Positions 30,623 to 41,542 of a stretch of 64,000 bases of DNA are shown piece by piece; the stretch's first letter is position 1; each line of letters opens with the position of its first letter. A program made the position numbers and the translations under genes. Source of the DNA: Paragorgia papillata. Its lineage: Eukaryota; Cnidaria; Anthozoa; Scleralcyonacea; Coralliidae. The DNA lies in the NCBI GenBank assembly GCA_035771165.1, contig JAWNZC010000217.1, positions 84,876-148,875 of the forward strand. Direction: 5' to 3'. The notes below the pieces were generated by a model. It saw only the letters and a program-made list of their open reading frames with translations. It was not told the origin of the DNA and made no database searches.

Positions 30623-30862
30623 CTATGTCTCTATTGGCTTTTTGAAATAGTAAAATACGTGTAAATCTCTCCGGTTGATTAGCGCCTTCAGCTTGGGTTT
30701 TATTCCTCGAAATCTGCCCGAATACTCCGCCAATTTTTCGTTAGTCGCTTTGTGTCCCGCCGCTTTGCCTTTGTTGTTTTTTTGTGCCACTGCAACTGTC
30801 AATGCCTTCAAGCGTTTTCGTTGCAGGCGTCCTGACTGTTTGCGTTTATACGAAACGGTTGC
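30623..30862 (-). CDS. Candidate terminal exon, basic unknown protein
   Basis: The minus strand opens after a strong acceptor (TTTTTTAG) and runs 79 codons to a stop at 30623. It is very rich in Lys/Arg: YKRKQSGRLQRKRLKAL near the start, KNNKGKAAGHKATNEKL in the middle. The remainder has an EYSGRFRGIKPKLKAL segment. It looks coding, perhaps nucleic-acid binding or a nuclear/nucleolar tail. Upstream exons were not identified and the family is not recognised. Confidence 0.4.
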   Translation of the reverse strand, partial: ATVSYKRKQSGRLQRKRLKALTVAVAQKNNKGKAAGHKATNEKLAEYSGRFRGIKPKLKALINRRDLHVFYYFKKPIET

Positions 30863-31995
30863 CTAAAAAACAAAGACAATATCAGTGCTGATATTTAAAA
30901 GGTAATACAAATGTGCCTGAGTTGTTTTTAAACAAAGGAGTCTCAAGAACCAAAATATAAATATATACGTTGGCTGAACGGCGAAGTAAACAATACATAT
31001 TTATTAAAATATATTGAAGTTTGAACGGTGGTCATGCAATAACTTGGATCTTTCAAATTTAACGTTTATAACGAAGTATTTTTCCATAATTTAGGAAACA
31101 TAGCACGGTATAACATTTGCGCTGGTTCAGTGGTGAGTTTTGGCTGTAATTCTGTAAAATACAGTGACAAGAAAAACATTGAACAAGCAACAACGTTCAG
31201 CGCGCGATATTAATAATAATACTGTAAAATGTTAACAATAGTAAGTTGACGACAACATGAGCTTGTGGCTCCTTTTATGATGAATGTTATTAAATAAGGT
31301 TGGCTCTTTAAAGTTCCTACTTTAATACACAAGCCCGCCGCTTCACGAAACTGCATGACATTGTTGTAATTAAGCGATGTAGAATTGAATTTAAAGAAAT
31401 AGTAAATGTAACGAACTAACCTCTTGGAATCTCTAAAGCACAGAATAAGAATGTAAAGCCTTGTTGACAGCTGCGCGCAAGCCCACGGTGTTGAATCTGT
31501 ATATGTATTATCAGCGAGCGTTGACCGTTGCAAGAGATGCAGTGAGATAGTTTCCACACTTTCTTTCGAATGGAGGTTCAACCGTTCAAGCGATTGTCAA
31601 CCAAAAGAATTTGTGAATTTCGCATAGTCTTGATTGTAAGGAAATTTCAATCCGCCTACTGTAAAATTTAAAACTCTCTGTTTAATCTTCAGGCTGCTAA
31701 TATCAGATCGCTGATGAGTAATGACATCATGACTGTAGAAATCCATTCGAAGAATATAGAATCTCCTTAAATTCGCTGTTCGTCGGATTGAACGACGAAA
31801 GACTTTTGAAGTAGTTCAGAATTGTCCTTCAATAATACCAGATTGTTATCCATGGCGTGTTTTTAATAATTTGCGCAATGAGCTTTCTCGATATTCAGAG
31901 CTCGATAATTATTGTTCTTGCAATGATTCAAGGTACTGCGACAAATTTTCAAAATAACCACCCGACCCTGACAAGAAAAGTTTGTTATCTCCCAT
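30863..31995. other. No confident gene
   Basis: A minus-strand frame near 31425-31581 ends at a GTTAGT donor (CCAAGAG/GTTAGT) and could be a 5' exon joined to 30862, but it has no start codon or domain that I can defend. Confidence 0.25.
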
Positions 31996-32215
31996 ATTCT
32001 GGGAGACACGTGACCAGCCCCAACCAGGGTCTTTTCGCAGCGGGGCGCCGGGGAGCGGAGATAAGACCCTGGGTACGAGGATGCATAGTTACTTGGTTAC
32101 TGTGGGAGCTACTGTAGGGGGGGGGGAGTTAGTCTATAATTGTGATGAATATAATTAGATAGAATGAGATAATTAGCCTTCCCAATATACATGTATCCCT
32201 GAAGATGGGGCTAAA

Positions 32216-32800
32216 GTTTCCAAGGAAGTGCCAAATTTATGCACTCCAGTCCTATTTGCTAAATTAGCCCTCCCAATATAAAACATCCAGTAATTGGATG
32301 ATGTGGTTGAGACAGATCTAATACTCTATCATATTTTGTACTGTATATGTCTAGGAGCACATATTTAAATATAAATAGATTTATATATTTGGTAATAACA
32401 TGATGATCGATACCTTTTCAATCACTACAGTAAAAACCACTAACAAGAACCTTGCACTCTATAAAGAACCCCATGCTGAAATTAAGAATTTATTTATATA
32501 AGAATATAATAAGAACCTGAGGCTGATTTGGTAAAATGTAGGTTCTTGTTAGTCGGTTTTTACTGTATTCTTTTTAAATTTCAAAGAGGTTGCTAATCAA
32601 GCAGAATTTGAAGATTCACCAACAGGTCTTTCGGTGCTAGAGCTAATGATCCGCTGTGCAAAATACGAAGGAACTCGTTTCTCTTATTGGAGAAGCTAGG
32701 AACGTAGACGAGTAAGGATTATTACTTTGATCACTAATTGTTCACATTTTGTTACTTTGTTAATATCATGTCGTAGATCCAATTCTTTTATAATATTATC
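32216..32800 (+). repeat. 585-bp direct repeat, left copy (flanks satellite block 1)
   Basis: From GTTTCCAAGGAAGTGCC to TTATAATATTATC this appears identical by eye to 34506-35090. The two copies directly border the satellite on either side. Confidence 0.85.
32587..32711 (+). pseudogene. Partner-gene exon 9 relic (copy 1)
   Basis: Equivalent to the exon at 42095-42217, but with a net 2-nt insertion near its start (AGGTTGCTAATCAAGCAG against AGGTTGCTTCAAGCCG) and a TAG in place of the Ser-Glu junction (AGAAGCTAGG). It cannot be translated through. Confidence 0.8.
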
Positions 32801-34505
32801 GTCTACACGTCTACACGTCTACACGTCTACACGTCTACACGTCTACACGTCTACACGTCTACACGTCTACACGTCTACACGTCTACACGTCTACACGTCT
32901 ACACGTCTACACGTCTACACGTCTACACGTCTACACGTCTACACGTCTACACGTCTACACGTCTACACGTCTACACGTCTACACGTCTACACGTCTACAA
33001 CGTCTACACGTCTACACGTCTACACGTCTACACGTCTACACGTCTACAACGTCTACACGTCTACACGTCTACACGTCTACACGTCTACACGTCTACACGT
33101 CTACACGTCTACACGTCTACACGTCTACACGTCTACACGTCTACACGTCTACACGTCTACACGTCTACACGTCTACACGTCTACACGTCTACACGTCTAC
33201 ACGTCTACACGTCTACACGTCTACACGTCTACACGTCTACACGTCTACACGTCTACACGTCCTACACGTCTACAACGTCTACACGTCTACAACGTCTACA
33301 CGTCTACACGTCTACACGTCTACACGTCTACACGTCTACACGTCTACAACGTCTACACGTCTACACGTCTACACGTCTACACGACTACACGTCTACACGT
33401 CTACACGTCTACACGTCTACACGTCTACACGTCTACACGTCTACACGTCTACACGTCTACACGTCTACACGTCTACACGTCTACACGTCTACACGTCTAC
33501 ACGTCTACACGTCTACACGTCTACACGTCTACACGTCTACACGTCTACACGTCTACACGTCTACACGTCTACACGTCTACACGTCTACACGTCTACACGT
33601 CTACACGTCTACACGTCTACACGTCTACACGTCTACACGTCTACACGTCTACACGTCTACACGTCTACACGTCTACACGTCTACACGTCTACACGTCTAC
33701 ACGTCTACACGTCTACACGTCTACACGTCTACACGTCTACACGTCTACACGTCTACACGTCTACACGTCTACACGTCTACACGTCTACACGTCTACACGT
33801 CTACACGTCTACACGTCTACACGTCTAACACGTCTACACGTCCTACACGTCTACACGTCTACACGTCTACACGTCTACACGTCTACACGTCTACACGTCT
33901 ACACGTCTACACGTCTACACGTCTACACGTCTACACGTCTACACGTCTACACGTCTACACGTCTACACGTCTACACGTCTACACGTCTACACGTCTACAC
34001 GTCTACACGTCTACACGTCTACACGTCTACACGTCTACACGTCTACACGTCTACACGTCTACACGTCTACACGTCTACACGTCTACACGTCTACACGTCT
34101 ACACGTCTACACGTCTACACGTCTACACGTCTACACGTCTACACGTCTACACGTCTACACGTCTACACGTCTACACGTCTACACGTCTACACGTCTACAC
34201 GTCTACACGTCTACACGTCTACACGTCTACACGTCTACACGTCTACACGTCTACACGTCTACACGTCTACACGTCTAACACGTCTACACGTCTACACGTC
34301 TACACGTCTACACGTCTACACGTCTACACGTCTACACGTCTACACGTCAACACGTCTACACGTCTACACGTCTACACGTCTACACGTCTACACGTCTACA
34401 CGTCTACACGTCTACACGTCTACACGTCTACACGTCTACACGTCTACACGTCTACACGTCTACACGTCTACACGTCTACACGTCTACACGTCTACACGTC
34501 TACAC
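32801..34505. repeat. (TACACGTC)n satellite, block 1
   Basis: About 1.7 kb of 8-bp units TACACGTC with rare one-base changes (for example CTACAACGTC, CCTACACG). The unit length is not a multiple of 3, so every frame cycles VYTSTRLH; the 614-codon frame is an artefact. Confidence 0.95.
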
Positions 34506-35090
34506 GTTTCCAAGGAAGTGCCAAATTTATGCACTCCAGTCCTATTTGCTAAATTAGCCCTCCCAATATAAAACATCCAGTAATTGGATGATGTGGTTGA
34601 GACAGATCTAATACTCTATCATATTTTGTACTGTATATGTCTAGGAGCACATATTTAAATATAAATAGATTTATATATTTGGTAATAACATGATGATCGA
34701 TACCTTTTCAATCACTACAGTAAAAACCACTAACAAGAACCTTGCACTCTATAAAGAACCCCATGCTGAAATTAAGAATTTATTTATATAAGAATATAAT
34801 AAGAACCTGAGGCTGATTTGGTAAAATGTAGGTTCTTGTTAGTCGGTTTTTACTGTATTCTTTTTAAATTTCAAAGAGGTTGCTAATCAAGCAGAATTTG
34901 AAGATTCACCAACAGGTCTTTCGGTGCTAGAGCTAATGATCCGCTGTGCAAAATACGAAGGAACTCGTTTCTCTTATTGGAGAAGCTAGGAACGTAGACG
35001 AGTAAGGATTATTACTTTGATCACTAATTGTTCACATTTTGTTACTTTGTTAATATCATGTCGTAGATCCAATTCTTTTATAATATTATC
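34506..35090 (+). repeat. 585-bp direct repeat, right copy
   Basis: Copy of 32216-32800 at an offset of exactly 2290 bp, continuing afterwards into the rest of the truncated transposon. Confidence 0.85.
34877..35001 (+). pseudogene. Partner-gene exon 9 relic (copy 2)
   Basis: Carries the same 2-nt shift and TAG as the copy at 32587-32711, so the lesions pre-date the duplication. Confidence 0.8.
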
Positions 35091-35098
35091 CATTTCAG

Positions 35099-35566
35099 AT
35101 TCTTAGAATAAATGGTTATGAACCACTGCTTACGGTTTCATCAGGAACACTGGTAAGCAAAGTTCTCCATCTCTTTGGCCAGAAATATGACAAGTCCTCA
35201 GTGTCTGCCATTAAAAAAGAAATCATTTTAATAGTTAGTAACTTGATTGGTAATACATACACACAGTACTGTACACACATACACACATATATATTATATA
35301 TTATATATATGTACACAACACATAGACTATATAGTTACTGTTAGTATATTACAAATATGAAGTTCCCTTGGAACATTAATTCAATTTTTTTTATATATAC
35401 ATAGCGCAAATTCATCAGGGAAACTTCCCTAGAACAAGCAAGGTGCCTAAAAGATTTCTGGGGTACATTCTACAAATGGCAAGCAAGAACTTGGCCAAGC
35501 AGGATAACTTCAGAAGGGTGGATTGTGCTTCGAAGAGAAGACTCTCTTCATTATTCTGAAGAATAG
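35099..35566 (+). pseudogene. Partner-gene exons 10 and 11 relics
   Basis: The exon-10 copy (35099-35233) and the exon-11 copy (35405-35566, stop TAG) keep open frames and splice sites matching 41863-41997 and 41543-41704. Differences in exon 11 are mostly silent in the frame RKFIRETSLEQAR, which supports that frame as the coding one. Exon 10 differs by a few residues (ILRINGYEP for ILGINGYEP). Confidence 0.8.
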
Positions 35567-36649
35567 AAGTTTTTTTAACTTTTTTTCCCTGATTATCTAC
35601 TTAATATTAGTAAGAACTGTTTGTGTGGTCAATGCCATTTTCACCATTGACCCACTATATATATTAAACACAGTTATAGTTTTGGCATGTTCACAATTAA
35701 CAGACCTTGAGGGTAACAAAGTTAAAACACTTGCAGAGACATTTGCCCTGGCAGGATTAACACACTTTTGGAGGGCTGGTGCAACTGCAGCTCCATGAAC
35801 CAAACATGTGAAACTATTGAGGTGGGTTCAGGGAGCTACAACTGTTGCAATACCCCCTCCCCCGGTTGGTCAAATTTATCACGCAGAGATAATTTTTTTG
35901 TTTTGCCGATTGACCAATGACATGCCTTATATTTGCTCACGAATGATGGCGTCAAACAGGATTTTTGCACCACGCATAGGTACGGCAATTTTTTCGACAA
36001 AACCCCGTTTGTTTTCACTAATTTCTGGTGTTTCACAACAGTTTTAAGCAACAAACGTTCGTGACAAGTTCGATTATTTGTGTTTATAGAAGTGGTGTTT
36101 TTTTATTGATTTACGTTCGTATTTGCGAATAGTATTGACATTTATTCAAGTGGTGAGTTGAACTAGTGAATTTACTTGCCAACCTTTAAGTATATTATAT
36201 AATACGACCAGACCATGGTGATAGTGCTTGGGCTGCCTATGTTGAGACTTGGTCTAAAAAGAGTTTTGAGCAAAATTTTAAACTGAAGATTACTTGTCCC
36301 ACATAAAGACATGGTTATAATTATTTTTAAATACACGAATTTATATTCAAGTGAAATTATTACTTTCGCGTCACACAAACACAAACACCTTCCAACCTTC
36401 GGCCGTTATGAGGTGAAATTGAAAATTTCTATTAAGAGCCTATATAAGTCTTGTCAAAGAAAACTTTATCATTAAATAAATGGGGGAAAACATCGTAATC
36501 ATTACTTACAAAATTTACATGTAATAACGTTCTGTTCCTTTTATTAAACAAGATATACAGTATAGATCGACGAACCACGAGGTCATTGAGCCAAAGAAAA
36601 GCATCCAATTGTCTGAAATAAGCAATTTCTCTCTTTATTTATACCAGGC

Positions 36650-36958
36650 TTGTTGCAGCTTGTTGTGGCAAATCCAAGTACGGATTGTTTGTAACACGTC
36701 TGTCGCAGCTTGTTATCAGCTTAGTGCAGACTTGTAATAACAACTGGCACCAAGTCTGTTGGGACAAGTTGTAACAGCATTGTTGATTGCATCAGACTTG
36801 TTTTATCAGGCCTGTTATTCTTTGTCGTCAACAGGCTTGTTGTGCAATGTTTCATCAAATTGCTACGGCTCTGTGGGTGACAAGTTCCAACAGGTTTGCT
36901 ACAACTTGTTAACAACCTGCAGCAAGCCTGCACATCCCGCAAATTGCAACAAGCCTGT
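36650..36958. repeat. Subterminal repeats of the truncated copy
   Basis: Dense short blocks of GCTTGTTGCAGC, CAACAGGCTTGTTG and ACAAGTTGTAACAGC in both orientations, mirroring 39700-40210. Confidence 0.7.
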
Positions 36959-39680
36959 TACACGTCTACACGTCTACACGTCTACACGTCTACACGTCTA
37001 CACGTCTACACGTCTACACGTCTACACGTCTACACGTCTACACGTCTACACGTCTACACGTCTACACGTCTACACGTCTACACGTCTACACGTCTACACG
37101 TCTACACGTCTACACGTCTACACGTCTACACGTCTACACGTCTACACGTCTACACGTCTACACGTCTACACGTCTACACGTCTACACGTCTACACGTCTA
37201 CACGTCTACACGTCTACACGTCTACACGTCTACACGTCTACACGTCTACACGTCTACACGTCTACACGTCTACACGTCTACACGTCTACACGTCTACACG
37301 TCTACACGTCTACACGTCTACACGTCTACACGTCTACACGTCTACACGTCTACACGTCATACACGTCTACACGTCTACACGTCTACACGTCTACACGTCT
37401 ACACGTCTACACGTCTACACGTCTACACGTCTACAACGTCTACACGTCTACACGTCTACACGTCTACACGTCTACACGTCTACACGTCTACACGTCTACA
37501 CGTCTACACGTCTACACGTCTACACGTCTACACGTCTACACGTCTACACGTCTACACGTCTACACGTCTACACGTCTACACGTCTACACGTCTACACGTC
37601 TACACGTCTACACGTCTACACGTCTACACGTCTACACGTCTACACGTCTACACGTCTACACGTCTACACGTCTACACGTCTACACGTCTACACGTCTACA
37701 CGACGTCTACACGTCTACACGTCTACACGTCTACACGTCTACACGTCTACACGTCTACACGTCTACACGTCTACACGTCTACACGTCTACACGTCTACAC
37801 GTCTACACGTCTACACGTCTACACGTCTACACGTCTACACGTCTACACGTCTACACGTCTACACGTCTACACGTCTACACTCTACACGTCTACACGTCTA
37901 CACGTCTACACGTCTACACGTCTACACGTCTACACGTCTACACGTCTACACGTCTACACGTCTACACGTCTACACGTCAACACGTCTACACGTCTACACG
38001 TCTACACGTCTACACGTCTACACGTCTACACGTCTACACGTCTACACGTCTACACGTCTACACGTCTACACGTCTACACGTCTACACGTCTACACGTCTA
38101 CACGTCTACACGTCTACACGTCTACACGTCTACACGTCTACACGTCTACACGTCTACACGTCTACACGTCTACACGTCTACACGTCTACACGTCTACACT
38201 ACACGTCTACACGTCTACACGTCTACACGTCTACACGTCTACACGTCTACACGTCTACACGTCTACACGTCTACACGTCTACACGTCTACACGTCTACAC
38301 GTCTACACGTCTACACGTCTACACGTCCTACACGTCTACACGTCTACACGTCTACACGTCTACACGTCTACAACGTCTACACGTCTACACGTCTACACGT
38401 CTACACGTCTACACGTCTACACGTCTACACGTCTACACGTCTACACGTCTACACGTCTACACGTCTACACGTCTACACGTCTACACGTCTACACGTCTAC
38501 ACGTCTACACGTCTACACGTCTACACGTCTACACGTCTACACGTCTACACGTCTACACGTCTACACGTCTACACGTCTACACGTCTACACGTCTACACGT
38601 CTACACGTCTACACGTCTACACGTCTACACGTCTACACGTCTACACGTCTACACACGTCTACACGTCTACACGTCTACAACGTCTACACGTCTACACGTC
38701 TACACGTCTACACGTCTACACGTCTACACGTCTACACGTCTACACGTCTACACGTCTACACGTCTACACGTCTACACGTCTACACGTCTACACGTCTACA
38801 CGTCTACACGTCTACACGTCTACACGTCTACACGTCTACACGTCTACACGTCTACACGTCTACACGTCTACACGTCTACACGTCTACACGTCTACACGTC
38901 TACACGTCTACACGTCTACACGTCTACACGTCTACACGTCTACACGTCTACACGTCTACACGTCTACACGTCTACACGTCTACACGTCTACACGTCTACA
39001 CGTCTACACGTCTACACGTCTACACGTCTACACGTCTACACGTCTACACGTCTACACGTCTACACGTCTACACGTCTACACGTCTACACGTCTACACGTC
39101 TACACGTCTACACGTCTACACGTCTACACGTCGACACGTCTCTACACGTCTACACGTCTACACGTCTACACGTCTACACGTCTACACGTCTACACGTCTA
39201 CACGTCTACACGTCTACACGTCTACACGTCTACACGTCTACACGTCTACACGTCTACACGTCTACACGTCAACACGTCTACACGTCTACACGTCTACACG
39301 TCTACACGTCTACACGTCTACACGTCTACACGTCTACACGTCTACACGTCTACACGTCTACACGTCTACACGTCTACACGTCTACACGTCTACACGTCTA
39401 CACGTCTACACGTCTACACGTCTACACGTCTACACGTCTACACGTCTACACGTCTACACGTCTACACGTCTACACGTCTACACGTCTACACGTCTACACG
39501 TCTACACGTCTACACGTCTACACGTCTACACGTCTACACGTCTACACGTCTACACGTCTACACGTCTACACGTCTACACGTCTACACGTCTACACGTCTA
39601 CACGTCTACACGTCTACACGTCTACACGTCTACACGTCTACACGTCTACACGTCTACACGTCTACACGTCTACACGTCTA
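36959..39680. repeat. (TACACGTC)n satellite, block 2
   Basis: About 2.7 kb of clean 8-bp units. Marker variants include CTACACTCTACACG near 37878, GTCAACACG near 37977 and 39269, and GTCGACACGTCTCTAC near 39131. It ends in TA at 39679-39680, the target duplication of the transposon. Confidence 0.95.
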
Positions 39681-39699
39681 CACAGCCAGAAATCTCACA

Positions 39700-40210
39700 G
39701 GCTTGTTGCAATTTGCGGGATGTGCAGGCTTGCTGCAGGTTGTTAACAAGTTGCAGCAAGCCTGTTGATTCGATCAGGCTTTAACAGGCCTGCGGCAACA
39801 GACCTGTTGGAACTTGTCACCCACAGAGCCGTAGCAATTTGGTGAAACATTCCGCAACAAGCCTGTTGACGACAAAGAATAACAGGCCTGATAAAACAAA
39901 TTGCAGCAAGTCTGATGCAATCAACAATGCTGTTACAACTTGTCCCAACAGACTTGGTGCCAGTTGTCGCCCACAGAGCCGTAGCAATTTGATGAAACAT
40001 TCCGCAACAAGCCTGTTGATGACAAAGAATAACAGGCTTGATAAAACAAATTGCAGCAAGCCTGATGCAATCAACAATGCTGTTACAACTTGTCCCAACA
40101 GACTTGGTGCCAGTTGTTATTGCAAGTCTGCACTAAGCTGATAACAACCTGCGACAGACGTGTTACAAACAATCCGTACTTGGATTGCCACAACAAGCTG
40201 CAACAAGCCT
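39700..40210. repeat. Left subterminal repeats of the transposon
   Basis: Two tandem copies of about 155 bp (from CCCACAGAGCCGTAGCAATTT, near 39819 and 39970) plus scattered GCAACAAGCCTGTTG blocks. Such repeats are probable transposase or accessory-protein binding sites, by analogy with CACTA elements. Confidence 0.7.
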
Positions 40211-41542
40211 GGTATAAATAAAGAGAGAAATTGCTTATTTCAGACAATTGGATGCTTTTCTTTGGCTCAATGACCTCGTGGTTCGTCGATCTATACTGTA
40301 TGTCTTGTTTAATAAAAGGAACAGAACGTTATTACATGTAAATTTTGTAAGTAATGATTACGATGTTTTCCCCCATTTATTTAATGATCAAGTTTTCTTT
40401 GACAAGACTTATATAGGCTCTTAATAGAAATTTTCAATTTCACCTCATAACGACCGAAGGTCGGAAGGTGTTTGTGTGACGCGAAAGTAATAATTTCACT
40501 TGATATAAATTCGTGTATTTAAAAATATCACCATGTCTTTATGTGAGACACGTAATCTTCAGTTTAAAATTTTGTCTCAACAATGGATGTTGAAAAGTAT
40601 TTATGAAATTTTGTATAAATAATGTTATTTATTTTTGGCAATTAACTCGTTAACTCATTGAAGAAAACAAGAAATAAAGAGAAACTTCAATCTTGTTCAA
40701 CATATATAAATTGCTTGCAATAAATTCATGAAGTATGACTTTATATTTAAAAGTTAAAATTACAAAACTTCACTATATATAAATAAATAATAAATACATG
40801 TAGAAGCAAATTTGCATATCAATTTCCTTAATCATAATGAATAATTATAATACATCAGTGTGTGGATTTATTTCAAGTATTGACCATGATCTCAGTGACC
40901 AAAGCAAATAATTAAGATATTGTATGTCACCACTGGAAATAGATTTAATATTTACACATTGACGTATCGTTCTGTTTATTACAAAAGATCTGTGTATACT
41001 GATAATCAAATATATACATGTAATATTATATATAAACATTATATATATAACTGCCCCTTGGGGGTGTTGTTTTGTGGTTTTTAAAAGCCCATCTGCTGAC
41101 ATGCCTTTGACATATCAATACTCAATTGGGAAGGCTAAGATATAAAGTTATTCGTATGCAAATTGTATACTAAACAGACTTAAACAGACTTGCAGGTTTG
41201 TCTGGGATTGGCTCACCTTAGAGGGTTGGTAGCTCCCTGAACCCACCTCAATAGTTTCACATGTTTGGTTCATGGAGCTGCAGTTGCACCAGCCCTCCAA
41301 AAGTGTGTTAATCCTGCCAGGGCAAATGTCTCTGCAAGTGTTTTAACTTTGTTACCCTATATACTGCCAGCCTTTACCCCCAAGGTCTGTTAATTAATTG
41401 TGAACATGCCAAAACTATAACTGTGTTTAATTTAATATAATATTATATAGTGGGTCAATGGTGAAAATGGCATTGACCACACAAACAGTTCTTACTAATA
41501 TTACGGTAAGTAGGTAATCAGGAAAAAAAAGTTAAAAAACTT
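40211..41542. other. 3' flank of partner gene
   Basis: AT-rich, non-coding, and mirrored in part at 35567-36640 of the truncated copy. Roughly 40560-41220 has no counterpart there. Poly(A) signal-like TTTATT on the plus strand (AATAAA on minus) occurs near 40376. Confidence 0.4.

Larger units (their letters stand above)
30303..32084. repeat. Widely spaced inverted repeat (arms about 80 bp)
   Basis: ATCCTCGTACCCAGGGTCTT at 30303 and its mirror at 32084 are followed inward by mirrored TATCTCCGCTCCCC and CTGGTCACGTG blocks. This may be one 1.8-kb element or two separate insertions. The interior contains the candidate exon at 30623-30862. Confidence 0.5.
32094..36958 (-). mobile_element. Truncated inverted copy of the 15-kb transposon, split by satellite block 1
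   Basis: From GGTTACTGTGGGAGC at 32095 onward it matches the reverse complement of 42702 down to about 39697. It includes the last three exons of the partner gene and the terminal GCAACAAGCCTG repeats. It stops just short of the transposon tip: the CACAGCCAGAAATC end is missing where satellite block 2 begins. A satellite block and a 585-bp duplication interrupt it. About 35845-36160 and the matching 40560-41220 differ between copies, which suggests separate internal insertions. Confidence 0.75.

Noticed and set aside
32727..34571. 614-codon open frame of VYTSTRLH repeats
   Set aside because: It is the (TACACGTC)n satellite read in one frame; every frame of a 24-bp cycle of this unit is open. 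No start context, no conserved domain.
35116..35316. Minus-strand frame MADTEDLSYFWPKRWRTLL as a coding exon
   Set aside because: It is the antisense of exon 10 of the partner gene; the sense reading joins in phase with neighbouring exons, while this one does not.
36759..39784. Frames of 995 and 962 codons on the plus strand
   Set aside because: Same satellite effect; two overlapping frames encode the same eight-residue cycle.
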